Positions 6,522 through 16,563 of a stretch of 64,000 bases of DNA are shown piece after piece; position 1 is the first letter of the stretch; the number at the start of each line of letters is the position of its first letter. Source of the DNA: a bacterium (GTDB taxonomy: Bacteria; Oederibacteriota; JAAXVQ01; JAUVAV01); the NCBI GenBank assembly GCA_021108215.1, contig JAIORK010000026.1, forward strand, positions 62,001 through 126,000, written 5' to 3'. A program made the translations under genes and the position numbers. The notes under the pieces are model-generated. The model was not told the origin of the DNA. It saw only the letters and a program-made list of their open reading frames with translations, and ran no database searches.

Positions 6522-8876
6522 TTACACCCCGCTTTTCTTCGCTGCAAACCACAGTTGCAACTGATGCCGGTTTATATCATTTTTATCCAGCAGCACGGAT
6601 TGCATACACATAAGCTGCTCACCTATTACATTTATTTTTTTTGAAAAACCGGCTATTTTTTCCAGCATCATTTCCTTGGTCAAATCATTGATATCTATCA
6701 CCGCTTCTGCCTGGTCCATCATTTCCATAAAACCGCTGACCTTGCCTTTACCGTGTGTGTAATCCAGTGCAATCACCGGCACTCCCAAGGTTGCAGCAAA
6801 TACGACTGAATGAAACCGCATACCAATAAATAAATCCTGTGCCGCGATCTCTCCGGCAATCTCTGATGGAGCTCCCGTTCCAGTAACAATCCGGGTCTTA
6901 ACCTCGTCCGGCAAGGCTGCCTGTATTTGTTCCAGAATATCCCGGTCATCATCACCAACATAAAAAGTGTTCATCGGCACCAGGGTCACTTCCGCATGCT
7001 GCGTTTTCACAAGGTACTCAATAACTTCCGCATACACTTGCACCAACATCATTAATTTTTCCTTGAAAACTTCTTCCGAAAGTGTCGCAGCATAATTCCG
7101 GGGCCAAGCACGAATCGAAAATCCGATTTTTTTAATTTTTTCTGTTTTTCTCAAATGCCGTCCCGGATGACCAAGCAAATAAACCGTCGAAGGATCAATG
7201 CTAAGCTCAACCCCTTTTGCCGCCCCCATGGCTTGCAAACAATCCATCGACCGCTGATCCCGAACCGTGACAATATCGGCAAGTTGGACTATCAGCTTCA
7301 CCACGCGTTTGAGGCGTTTACTGTACAGAGGCCCGACACCAATACCATAAAGCATGGTGATTTTTCTCTGCAATCGGCCTTTAAGCACAAAGCGCAGCAC
7401 ATCAACCACATCACGTATTTCCATCAAGGGACCGCCACCCATAACAATCAAATCAGACTGATGTAACGCACGACTGCATGACGCTGTCCCGATCGAAACA
7501 ATTTTTATTTTTACATTCCCGATTTCCGAAACTGTTCGCCGAGTATAAAACGGATGGTACGATGCAATCGTCGTATCAACCTCACCAAAATCTTGCTGAA
7601 TATTTTGAAGTATTCCTGTAAGAATCGCCTTGTCTCCTGTCGTTTCCGTACCATACCATCCCATCACGAATAACTTTTTCAACAGTTTTTTGTTTCGTGG
7701 TTTTTTTTCCAACAACACCAAGCGCAGCAGCTCCGCGAAGAAAACCATCCCACGATCCAATAGCGGCAGCAAAATTATTTTCCGATATGTCGTCTTAAGC
7801 AACTGAAACAAAAGCCGGCGCGTGAATAAAGTCGTATAATCATGCGAACACGCGGCACATGCCGTCTTTTTAATACTGCCGCGATATTCCAAATTTGCAG
7901 ATTGAAAATACAGTTTTTTAGCTGAAATTTCCAGCGCATTTCCCAACGATTTACTCTTGACGGCGCAATAATAAATTTTGCCTTTGGCATCCAATGTCAC
8001 TCCGTCCCTTTCCCAAAGACAAGGCACGGTTCGCGGTTTGTTTTCAACCAGCATGTCCCGCAAGGATACATAGTACAGTTTTCTTTCCCAGTCCTGTTCA
8101 TAGGTCATCGCCAATTTTTCCAAAAACTGCGCCGCACAGTGACGCTGTGTCTCATTCAGTGTATATCCACCAGTACAATCGAAATTGTAAAGACGGTCAA
8201 CCCGTGTTGCCACTCTGAATTTTATATACAACCCCCGCGCTTTGGCAAAATTCCAGATCCGATTGAGCTCATCAACGTTTTGTCTCATAATCGTGCAACA
8301 CAAGGCCAATGAAATCGCCGGCATCTTCTGAAGTCGTTCGATCGTTTCCTGCATGCGCACAAATGCTTTGGGCACACCACGCACTTGGTCATGCACGTCT
8401 CCGATGCCGTCAATTGAAATCATCACGCTCAGCGTTTTTCTGTGCTGTTGACAGACCTGCGCCAATGCCTTGATACTGTTTTCAACTTTTTCCGGTTGCA
8501 AACCATTGCTAATAATACTCAAACCCTTTAATTTTGGCAGCTTACGGATCATGACCTGTCCCAACTGGGCCAGATCATTGCGCAATGTCGGCTCCCCCCC
8601 GCTCAAGCCAACAGAGCGGACTTTTTTAAATAAAGGATCGGAAAGAATTCCAGCTATGGCCTCGGTTGCCAAATCCGTTACATTTTCCTCTTTCCAAACG
8701 TTGCACATAACACAGCGCGAATTGCATCGGTCTGTGACCGGAAAGTTAATAACATTGGGATAAAGCGCACCAAATACTCTTTGAATGCGATAACGCGAAA
8801 TTTGACGCCCCCACTGGTAAAGGGCTTTCAAAGCATCACCTGTTTTAGATCCACGAAACAATCGTATAAAATTCAT
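6522..8876 (-). CDS. Radical SAM (SPASM-like) - polysaccharide pyruvyl transferase fusion
   Basis: The start is taken at 8876 (MNFIRLFRG) because its ATG overlaps the TGA of the preceding flippase gene; upstream in-frame codons lie inside that gene. The 784-residue product has two halves. Residues about 40-350 are a radical SAM enzyme: CX3CX2C at Cys51, Cys55, Cys58 (DRCNSRCVMC), GGEP near 93-96, and later cysteines (PCLW, YYCA, CAAC) like a SPASM/twitch auxiliary cluster. After a basic, hydrophobic joining segment (about 350-400), residues from about 403 match polysaccharide pyruvyl transferase (CsaB/WcaK type): GWYGTETTGDKAILTGI, VMGGGPL, YGIGVGP, GMRFHS and GVPVIALDY. Known pyruvyl transferases put ketal pyruvate on glycans. 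The radical SAM substrate is unknown, and the fusion is unusual to me. Confidence 0.85.
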   Translation of the reverse strand: MNFIRLFRGSKTGDALKALYQWGRQISRYRIQRVFGALYPNVINFPVTDRCNSRCVMCNVWKEENVTDLATEAIAGILSDPLFKKVRSVGLSGGEPTLRNDLAQLGQVMIRKLPKLKGLSIISNGLQPEKVENSIKALAQVCQQHRKTLSVMISIDGIGDVHDQVRGVPKAFVRMQETIERLQKMPAISLALCCTIMRQNVDELNRIWNFAKARGLYIKFRVATRVDRLYNFDCTGGYTLNETQRHCAAQFLEKLAMTYEQDWERKLYYVSLRDMLVENKPRTVPCLWERDGVTLDAKGKIYYCAVKSKSLGNALEISAKKLYFQSANLEYRGSIKKTACAACSHDYTTLFTRRLLFQLLKTTYRKIILLPLLDRGMVFFAELLRLVLLEKKPRNKKLLKKLFVMGWYGTETTGDKAILTGILQNIQQDFGEVDTTIASYHPFYTRRTVSEIGNVKIKIVSIGTASCSRALHQSDLIVMGGGPLMEIRDVVDVLRFVLKGRLQRKITMLYGIGVGPLYSKRLKRVVKLIVQLADIVTVRDQRSMDCLQAMGAAKGVELSIDPSTVYLLGHPGRHLRKTEKIKKIGFSIRAWPRNYAATLSEEVFKEKLMMLVQVYAEVIEYLVKTQHAEVTLVPMNTFYVGDDDRDILEQIQAALPDEVKTRIVTGTGAPSEIAGEIAAQDLFIGMRFHSVVFAATLGVPVIALDYTHGKGKVSGFMEMMDQAEAVIDINDLTKEMMLEKIAGFSKKINVIGEQLMCMQSVLLDKNDINRHQLQLWFAAKKSGV

Positions 8877-10315
8877 TGTACAATTTCCTTTTTGCTTATC
8901 AATGCTCTGACTTGCTGCCAATCCTCCCGGGAAAAGGCCTTCATCAAAACAATCAGCACTCCGTAAACTGCAACCCCAATCGCAATGACCAGCCACAATG
9001 ATATCATCGGGCGAAGCACATAGACAATCCCTCCCATGATTCCACTTGCCAGCATCACCTTCACAATCACTCCCCGGCTTTTACCTATCGGCCAAAGCGA
9101 CCGGGCAAAGACGATAAAACAAACAGTCAAGACAACAGCGCTCACCACACTGGCCCAGGCAGCCCCTTGAACACCGGCCATAGGAATCCACAGGCTGTTG
9201 AGCAGAACATTTAATCCGGCTGTGATGGCAACCACGATTAATCTTTTGGTCTGTCCGCCCGTTGCCGTCAATGCCATCCCTACAATAAAACCGATGAACC
9301 GAAAAGGAATCATCATGCTCAAAATCCGAAAGATATCTCCCGAATCAGCATATTTACTTCCATAGATTGCCACGATTAAGCCGTCGGCCAACAAAACCGC
9401 CCCAACTGATAAAGGCACCGATAGTATAATTATAAACCCAAGACTTTTTTCAAGCATACGATGTATTTCTGTTTTGGATTGTGCATAAATCCGGCTAATG
9501 GTCGGAAAAAGTGCACTGACAATCAAGAGCGGAAAGGCCTCAAGCAACTGATTGATTTTCATTGCTGATTGATACAATCCCACCGAGTGCTCGCCCCGCA
9601 TCACTGAAAGCATCAAAATATCCGTGTGAAAATAGATGATATCACTAATAAAATATAATCCAAATGGAATGGCCAGGATAAAAATCCTACGCATCTCACG
9701 CCACTTAATGGACACGAATTTGATCTCAATTTTACTAAATAAAATACTCGTGGCGATCGGCAGCGTTATCAATCCACCGAAAACATATCCGGATATTAAT
9801 CCCGCTGGTGAACGAACACCCATTAGCAACATAACCCCGATAATCAAAAAAACCAGGATCATATAGATCATCATAACATAAGACACATAGTTCATTTTTT
9901 CATGTCCGCCAAAAAACGCGGTCACAAATTCTACCAACAAACGCAAAACCGCCGCCGCACCACCAATATACAGCGCCAGGCGCACATGCCCGGGATAAAA
10001 TATGTGACTCATCCCGACCAATACGATCATCCCCACCGCTGAAATGATTAGTTTTAAAACCAATCCATGCACAAAAAGTGTCGAAACTTGTGATCGTTGC
10101 TTGGCAATCTCATGGGTGGTTAAAAAAGTCGTCCCAAAATCCGCGACCACCCGAAAAATACCACTAATCGTTATTGCCAAGGCATAGACGCCAAATGTCT
10201 CCACCGCCAGAACGCGGGCAATAACAATGGTCAGAAACATAAGTAAAAAACCGCGAATGCACCGATCCAATATTAAAAAGAGAGAATTTTTTGCAACCAA
10301 GGCAAGGCGACTCAC
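8873..10315 (-). CDS. wzx: Wzx-like polysaccharide flippase (MOP/oligosaccharide flippase family)
   Basis: A 480-residue integral membrane protein with about 12-14 predicted hydrophobic segments, opening with the family-typical pattern of an N-terminal helix, RVLAVETFGVYALAITISGIF and VADFGTT. It belongs to the MOP superfamily whose Wzx members flip undecaprenyl-linked oligosaccharide units across the inner membrane. The start is a GTG at 10315 overlapping the TGA of the Wzy-like gene. The next gene overlaps its stop by 4 bases. Its place between polymerase and glycosyltransferases is the usual Wzx/Wzy arrangement. Substrate specificity cannot be read. Confidence 0.88.
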   Translation of the reverse strand: MSRLALVAKNSLFLILDRCIRGFLLMFLTIVIARVLAVETFGVYALAITISGIFRVVADFGTTFLTTHEIAKQRSQVSTLFVHGLVLKLIISAVGMIVLVGMSHIFYPGHVRLALYIGGAAAVLRLLVEFVTAFFGGHEKMNYVSYVMMIYMILVFLIIGVMLLMGVRSPAGLISGYVFGGLITLPIATSILFSKIEIKFVSIKWREMRRIFILAIPFGLYFISDIIYFHTDILMLSVMRGEHSVGLYQSAMKINQLLEAFPLLIVSALFPTISRIYAQSKTEIHRMLEKSLGFIIILSVPLSVGAVLLADGLIVAIYGSKYADSGDIFRILSMMIPFRFIGFIVGMALTATGGQTKRLIVVAITAGLNVLLNSLWIPMAGVQGAAWASVVSAVVLTVCFIVFARSLWPIGKSRGVIVKVMLASGIMGGIVYVLRPMISLWLVIAIGVAVYGVLIVLMKAFSREDWQQVRALISKKEIVQ

Positions 10316-11664
10316 TTTCGAGAGCCTTGTAAAGAGTCGCTGTTTATTTTACGATGAACAATAATCATGGACGGTAGAATCCCAAAAAGGGTATAAAAAA
10401 GAAACGGCACACGTGTATTTGCCACCATATCCGTCCCCCATATGATAACCGCCAAAATACCAAAAATATTTGCCACCAAGCACTTCACAATTACTTTATC
10501 CTGAACTTCACGAATCATCCGGCTTCCATGATATCCATAAGTTATCAGCATGAACCAAAAAAGCAAAAATGCCGCCAATCCCAACAGCCCCATTTTAAGC
10601 CACAGATGTAAATAGGTATTATGAACAATATTAGGATTAATGCCCTGACCGCCAAAGCGACTGGTTTTAACCCGCCTAAACCCATGACCAAAACCACCGC
10701 CGAATAAAGGTTTTTCTTTGATAGCTAAAAAAGCATCATACATATCATACAGATGAAAATAATTAGTATCAGTACGGGTACTGACAAATGATGCCAGGCG
10801 CCCGCGAACACTTTCCGCCTTCTCACCTCCTAAACCGCTAAACACCCAAAAGAACATTCCTGCCAAAATTAAGAACATGGCAATAAAAAATTTTATTTTT
10901 TGTCTGAGTTGAAAAGTAAAAAAAACAAGGACCAGCGAAATGCCAAACTGTACCCATGCATTCCTGCGCAAAGAAAAAATCACACTAAACATCATCGGTA
11001 GACAGGCAATTAATTTTACCCAGGTCTGTAATAAAACCGGACGGCGGGAAAAAAATTCAGCAACAGCCAAAACACTTAAAACCGCAAACAACATGTTTTC
11101 CGCCGAATCCCAAAAAACCACTTGGGACTTCAACGTAGCATGTATCGGCCCTTTCCCCATCAAATACAGCAACACACCCTGGCAGGCTCGTAGAAAAGCT
11201 AAAATATAAATCCAATTAAGAAATCTCAGAATCCTTTTTCGTGTTGTCAAAATATTGGGAACCAATAAAATCATCAGCATGGCGAAAAAAAAAGACCGCC
11301 ACTCGCCATAGCCGAAAGCCGATTTGAGTGTCGCACCGCCCATATACCCGCGAAAAGCGGAAAACACAACTAAAACTAAAAACAGAATAATCCCGCCCGT
11401 AAACGGTGGTAAATAAAATTTCCCCTTCCCCAGAATTTTTTTATTGATCAGAGAAATACTAAAAAAACAGATAACGATCAGCTCGGTCAAATGCAGATTA
11501 AAAATATCCATGCGGTAGAGTGTCCAGGCCCCAGCCATATCCGGATGCCAACCTTCACGAAAAAAAACCAGGCTTGCGACTAAAACAATTAATCCCAAAT
11601 AGGGTTTGTACCAATAACTCAATACGGCAACACACAAAATGCCGAGAAATATAATATGTTCCAT
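10312..11664 (-). CDS. O-antigen polymerase/ligase-like membrane protein (Wzy/WaaL type)
   Basis: A 450-residue protein with about 11-12 hydrophobic segments and one long polar loop (about residues 290-350) containing RGRLASF, LFGGGFGHGF and NPNIVHNTYLHLWLKMG. Glycine-rich GxGFG and HNxYL in the large periplasmic loop are the hallmark of the Wzy_C/O-antigen ligase family. It should polymerise, or alternatively ligate, undecaprenyl-linked repeat units. Context with Wzx and Wzz favours polymerase. It starts 24 bases after the Wzz-like gene and overlaps wzx by 4 bases. Confidence 0.85.
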   Translation of the reverse strand: MEHIIFLGILCVAVLSYWYKPYLGLIVLVASLVFFREGWHPDMAGAWTLYRMDIFNLHLTELIVICFFSISLINKKILGKGKFYLPPFTGGIILFLVLVVFSAFRGYMGGATLKSAFGYGEWRSFFFAMLMILLVPNILTTRKRILRFLNWIYILAFLRACQGVLLYLMGKGPIHATLKSQVVFWDSAENMLFAVLSVLAVAEFFSRRPVLLQTWVKLIACLPMMFSVIFSLRRNAWVQFGISLVLVFFTFQLRQKIKFFIAMFLILAGMFFWVFSGLGGEKAESVRGRLASFVSTRTDTNYFHLYDMYDAFLAIKEKPLFGGGFGHGFRRVKTSRFGGQGINPNIVHNTYLHLWLKMGLLGLAAFLLFWFMLITYGYHGSRMIREVQDKVIVKCLVANIFGILAVIIWGTDMVANTRVPFLFYTLFGILPSMIIVHRKINSDSLQGSRK

Positions 11665-11688
11665 GGCCCTTATCCTTACCTATCCGAA

Positions 11689-12444
11689 CTACCGCCGATT
11701 TCTTAGGGTGGCTTCCTTATACAGAATCAAAAAAACCGATGCCCCCAGGCTAAGAGCCAAGCCAAGTGCGATCAGCGCAATCGACCAAACCGGATCATAT
11801 GCGGGTGTCCCATCAGCTTCAAGAAAGCTGGAAGGAAATACAATTTTCTCTTCATAAAGACTTTGAATTTCATTCAAATCAAGTTTTTGTATCCATAATT
11901 CATCACGTCGTTTTAAAAGAACGCTTTGCCCGTTGGCATCCAATGCCCAAAGCGCATCCTTATTTTTCCCCCGTTTTTCCAGAATAATAATCTCGTTTTC
12001 CATCTGTTCGATACGGTTATTTAATATCTCAATATCCTTTAAAAGCTTATTATTATATTTACTAAACTCATTTCCATGCTCTTTTAAAAGAAATACTTTA
12101 AACGTCTCTGCTTCTTGGGTTACATTTTTCTTATTGAATCCTTTAAATGTCGTCTTGATGACCGACGACGGCGAAAGCGAAACCACATGCCTAATCTTGT
12201 AAATAGAACTCAGGCGCTCTACCAATGACGAAGGATGCTCGATAAACTTAGGCAGCACCCCTTCGTTGGAGTAGCCGGCAATTTTCCCGACCCGAAAATA
12301 AGTATCCACTGTATATCGTTTAGGTCCCAAAATTACGCCCAGCGCGGTCAGCGACATAACGATTACAAAAATTTTAAAAATCGTTTTACGGTATTTCCAA
12401 AACACCTCAAGATAATCATTTAATTCCGCTTCATGTTCAATCAT
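11689..12444 (-). CDS. Wzz/chain-length determinant-like protein
   Basis: A 251-residue polysaccharide co-polymerase with the expected topology: a short cytoplasmic N-terminus (NDYLEVFWKYRKTI), a first membrane segment at about residues 23-40, a periplasmic domain with a coiled-coil stretch (about 130-165, LLKDIEILNNRIEQMENEI) and a second membrane segment at about 220-240 preceded by a Pro-containing segment. There is no C-terminal tyrosine kinase domain. It probably sets glycan chain length with the Wzy-like protein encoded next. A ribosome site AAAGGA lies upstream of the ATG. Confidence 0.85.
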   Translation of the reverse strand: MIEHEAELNDYLEVFWKYRKTIFKIFVIVMSLTALGVILGPKRYTVDTYFRVGKIAGYSNEGVLPKFIEHPSSLVERLSSIYKIRHVVSLSPSSVIKTTFKGFNKKNVTQEAETFKVFLLKEHGNEFSKYNNKLLKDIEILNNRIEQMENEIIILEKRGKNKDALWALDANGQSVLLKRRDELWIQKLDLNEIQSLYEEKIVFPSSFLEADGTPAYDPVWSIALIALGLALSLGASVFLILYKEATLRNRR

Positions 12445-12475
12445 ATTTTTCCAGGTATCCTTTCTAATAATTCAC

Positions 12476-13472
<997 letters not shown>

Positions 13473-13490
13473 AATAAATGGACCTGTTTT

Positions 13491-14435
13491 TCACTTTACC
13501 TGTCCGCGCCAATAATCCAATGTGTTTTCAAGGGTTTTTCGTAATTTCATTTTTGGTTTCCAGCCGGTCTCCCTGGCAACTTTCGCAATTGATCCAACTT
13601 TACGCTTTTTTTCATTGCGGATTTTGCTCTGCTGGACATTCACCTTAATCTTTAAAGACGAGAGCGCGATCAAGATCTCCAGCAACCGGCTCACGGTAAT
13701 GCCTTTTCCGCTTCCCAGATTGTAAACCTCGCCTGGCTTGCCTGATTCGAGCAACGACCAATAGCCGGCAACAATATCCCGCACATCCGAAAAATCCCGG
13801 ATAACCTCAGTATTCCCCACTTGCATACTTGCTTGCCGGCCCTTCTCAATCATGGCAATCTGGTAAGAAAAATCAGCTGCCACAAACCCCCTGGCTTGCC
13901 TGGGTCCGATATGATTGAATGGCCGGGTACGGATGACTTGAAGTCCATAATTTTTAAAATATGCCCGTCCCATCAGGTCCTGACAGACTTTGGAAACCGC
14001 ATAGGGTGTCTCAGGATTCAAGGGATGGGTTTCCCTGATGGTCATAACCGGAGGGTTAATACTGCCATATTCATCCGCACTGCCCACCACTAAAACCCGG
14101 GTGTGTTTATCCAACCGACGTGCGGCTTCAAGTACATGAAGATTGCCGAGCACATTCACCTGAAGGGTCTGATCCGGTGCCTGGCGCGAATGACTGGGAC
14201 TGCTCTGACCGGCCAAATGAAAAATCCAGCGCGGGCGCACTTTTGCCACCAGCCGCGCAACTGCCTTGGCATCCGTAATATCCGCGCGATGGACCTTGGC
14301 GGCTTTTGCAGCCTGCAGGTTATCCAATCCCGCCCCCGGCAGTGCCGTACCGTGGACCTCGGCTTTTTTAGCCAAGGCATATTCAGCCAAATGGCTGCCC
14401 ACAAATCCCTCCATGCCTGTGATCAATATTCTCAT
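13491..14435 (-). CDS. rmd: GDP-4-dehydro-6-deoxy-D-mannose reductase-like NAD-dependent epimerase
   Basis: The start is set at 14435 (MRILITGMEGFVGSH) where ATG overlaps the TGA of the upstream gene; the longer frame to 14510 would lie inside that gene. The 314-residue SDR has the nucleotide loop TGMEGFVGSHLAE, a catalytic Tyr145/Lys149 (TPYAVSK), SADEYG before it and RTRPFNHIGPRQ after it, the pattern seen in Rmd and related GDP-sugar reductases. With Gmd it would give GDP-D-rhamnose. A closely related epimerase activity cannot be excluded. Confidence 0.75.
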   Translation of the reverse strand: MRILITGMEGFVGSHLAEYALAKKAEVHGTALPGAGLDNLQAAKAAKVHRADITDAKAVARLVAKVRPRWIFHLAGQSSPSHSRQAPDQTLQVNVLGNLHVLEAARRLDKHTRVLVVGSADEYGSINPPVMTIRETHPLNPETPYAVSKVCQDLMGRAYFKNYGLQVIRTRPFNHIGPRQARGFVAADFSYQIAMIEKGRQASMQVGNTEVIRDFSDVRDIVAGYWSLLESGKPGEVYNLGSGKGITVSRLLEILIALSSLKIKVNVQQSKIRNEKKRKVGSIAKVARETGWKPKMKLRKTLENTLDYWRGQVK

Positions 14436-15460
14436 TGCATTCCTTCCCTTTGGGTTGATTCTCGGGAAACCTTCAACATGGAAACATTCATCTGTACGGC
14501 AAATATCCAACCGACAATAAACGTTAAAATATACTGTAACATATGAAACGTGAATCCCACGCCCAAAGCAACTTCTTTCTCCACACCAAAAGGCTTGAGT
14601 GCAAGAATCACCATAAATTCAAACACCCCCAACCCGCCGGGAGAAGAAGGTATCATGAGTCCAAAATTAAGAACCACAATTAAAAAAATCGCCGCCAGAA
14701 AAGAGAGATTCAGCCCCAAGGCCAGGAAACAAAAATAAACCACCGTAATCCAGGTCAGCCATATGATAAGTCCGAGCACTAAAACCCTCATCAATTGCGG
14801 GAAGCTATCCAGAAGTTTCAGTCCGCCTAAAAATTTCCCGAATTGCTTGTGGATCCAAACACCGACCCCGCCGGGCAGACGTTCCAGGGGTTTTTCAATC
14901 CACTCAATCAGATGCCCGCCGAAACGGTGATTCAAAACCAGAACCAAAGCAAAAACCAATCCAAAACCCGCCAAAATCAACCCGGATAATTTAAGCCAAC
15001 CTTCAAAGGGTATAAAAAACATCATAAGCACGAAATAAAATAATAGAGAAAAAAGGTCCACACCACGCTCAATCACAACCGTGGCCACAGATATCCCGGC
15101 CGGTAAATTTTCTTTCTTTCCCAACAGCCAGATACGGACTACCTCCCCGAGACGCAAGGGGAGAAGATTGTTGGCAAAATACCCTAAGGTCATAATGCGA
15201 AACAAGTTCCACATGTTGGTGGGATATTGATGGAGCAACTGGCGCCAAATTAAAACCCTCAAAAAATAAGTGACAAAAATCAGGATCCCGGCCAACGCCA
15301 CCCAGAATAAATTAATATTGACAAAAGTATTGAGCAGCTTCCCGAAATCAATATTATGCAATGCCAATCCCACAAACACGAGACTAATGACAATCCCAAT
15401 CGCAATCTTGAAATACTTTCCCAAAGAAGAACCTTGCTTACCTAATTTTTCTGAATTCAT
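14432..15460 (-). CDS. Lysylphosphatidylglycerol synthase TM-domain (UPF0104) membrane protein
   Basis: The ATG at 15460 is preferred (GGAG ribosome site 9 bases upstream); a TTG 8 codons earlier is possible. The 342-residue protein has about 7-8 hydrophobic segments and family motifs: LRVLIWRQLL, YFANNLLPLRLGEVVRIWLL, ISVATVVIERGVDL and IPSSPGGLGVFEF. This is the LPG_synthase_TM/AglD-like flippase-like family (PF03706), without the catalytic lysyl-transferase domain. In polysaccharide clusters such proteins are thought to take part in lipid or sugar-lipid flipping. It is coupled to the downstream reductase by an ATGA overlap. Copy 1 of the structured repeat lies directly upstream. Confidence 0.85.
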   Translation of the reverse strand: MNSEKLGKQGSSLGKYFKIAIGIVISLVFVGLALHNIDFGKLLNTFVNINLFWVALAGILIFVTYFLRVLIWRQLLHQYPTNMWNLFRIMTLGYFANNLLPLRLGEVVRIWLLGKKENLPAGISVATVVIERGVDLFSLLFYFVLMMFFIPFEGWLKLSGLILAGFGLVFALVLVLNHRFGGHLIEWIEKPLERLPGGVGVWIHKQFGKFLGGLKLLDSFPQLMRVLVLGLIIWLTWITVVYFCFLALGLNLSFLAAIFLIVVLNFGLMIPSSPGGLGVFEFMVILALKPFGVEKEVALGVGFTFHMLQYILTFIVGWIFAVQMNVSMLKVSRESTQREGMQ

Positions 15461-15501
15461 TTTATATCGCTCCAGTCCAAACAAATCACACGATTGCTAA
15501 A

Positions 15502-15638
15502 TCGTCCTAAGCACTTATTTTTTAATAAAAACCGGTACTGTCTCCACGCGTCCAAGCCCGCTTTGACGATACCCTTTCCTACTATCCTACCTTCACTGAT
15601 GGTGCGTTTTTTTATTTAAAAATAAGTGCTTAGGACGA
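15502..15638. repeat. Structured repeat, copy 1 (long inverted repeat with conserved 68-nt core)
   Basis: Arms CGTCCTAAGCACTTATTTTT and its reverse complement pair over about 29 bp with one mismatch, then enclose an apical domain. Conserved blocks (plus strand): GTACTGT 15535-15541, TTTGACGAT 15562-15570, ACTGATGG before TGCGTTTTTT 15603-15612. Spacing between the blocks is identical in copies 2 and 3, and no gaps are needed to align the core. It lies between the rfbD stop and the flippase-like gene. I recognise no known riboswitch or mobile element. It could be a cis-acting RNA or a cruciform recombination site. Confidence 0.8.
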
Positions 15639-15678
15639 CTCAATTCATTACTGTGTTTTTTTCTAAAAGCGTAAAATT

Positions 15679-16557
15679 TTATTCAAACATTTCCCTTCGT
15701 TGTGTGCATGCGTAAATCAGTGCCTGCCCCAAATTCCAGAGTGGATTTTCCCGAAGAACTTGCTGCGCCTTTTCCGTCTTGAGACCGCTATTAAGCGGCC
15801 TGGGAGCACGCTGTCCCAATTCCGAGGTAGCTACCATGCGCACACAATTAGGGTCCTGTCCCAGCCCCGAAACAATCTGCCTGGCCCAAGCTGCCTTGCT
15901 CACCCGGGACAGACCCGCCAAATGATAAATCCCTGTGCATTGACGCTCAATCAACTCTCCCAAAGCGGCGGCCAAATTCCCCGCCTCAATCGGATTGCCC
16001 AGCTGATCATCCGGCACTGTAATGGGTTCGCCTTTGTCCAACCGTTGGCTGATTTGCATAAAAAAATTCATAGAACCGGGTAAATAAGAAAAAATAAACA
16101 TAGGCCGGATAATCAAATGATTAGCAACCGTATTTCGCACAATCATCTCGCCTTGCAATTTTGTCTTACCATAGACCGAGAGCGGATAGGGTTTATCCTC
16201 CTCAGCGTATGGCCCCTCCACACCATCAAAAACATAATCCGTGGAAAAATAAGCCATGCCGGCATTCATTGCTTTGCAGACATTGGCCACGTTTTCCGTG
16301 CCCTTCACATTAATCCGCTCAGCTGCCTCAGGGAGTTCTTCACAGCGATCCACGTGAGTCATTGCTGCGGTCAAAATAACATAGTCCGGCCGGACCTCTT
16401 TTAAGTGCTGTTCAACTGCATTGAGATCACATATATCCACTTGCTGCAAACCATCCATGCCTTGCAAAGCCGTCCCAATAACCTCATGCCGCGCTGAAAG
16501 TTTGCGGAGTAAAAACGTTCCCACCTGACCCTCTGCACCCATAACAACAATTTTCAT
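15679..16557 (-). CDS. rfbD: dTDP-4-dehydrorhamnose reductase-like SDR (RfbD family)
   Basis: A 292-residue SDR of the RmlD/RfbD family: GAEGQVGTFLLRKL at residues 8-20, STDYVFDG at 105-112 (the family signature), catalytic Tyr129/Lys133 in YGKTK, and FPDDQLGNPI-like VPDDQLGNPIEAGNLA near 181-196. RmlD reduces dTDP-4-keto-rhamnose to dTDP-L-rhamnose. No epimerase gene (rfbC) is present in the window, so the exact substrate here is inferred from family only. It follows rfbF by 6 bases and is probably cotranscribed with it. Confidence 0.8.
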   Translation of the reverse strand: MKIVVMGAEGQVGTFLLRKLSARHEVIGTALQGMDGLQQVDICDLNAVEQHLKEVRPDYVILTAAMTHVDRCEELPEAAERINVKGTENVANVCKAMNAGMAYFSTDYVFDGVEGPYAEEDKPYPLSVYGKTKLQGEMIVRNTVANHLIIRPMFIFSYLPGSMNFFMQISQRLDKGEPITVPDDQLGNPIEAGNLAAALGELIERQCTGIYHLAGLSRVSKAAWARQIVSGLGQDPNCVRMVATSELGQRAPRPLNSGLKTEKAQQVLRENPLWNLGQALIYACTQRREMFE

Positions 16558-16563
16558 AAATAA

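Noticed and set aside
15502-15638. c-di-GMP (GEMM) riboswitch reading of the structured repeat, because ACGCA and CAAAGC appear on the minus strand
   Set aside because: The core lacks the GEMM tetraloop/receptor arrangement, and copy 3 loses the CAAAGC part; the gap-free core does not fit the GEMM stems.
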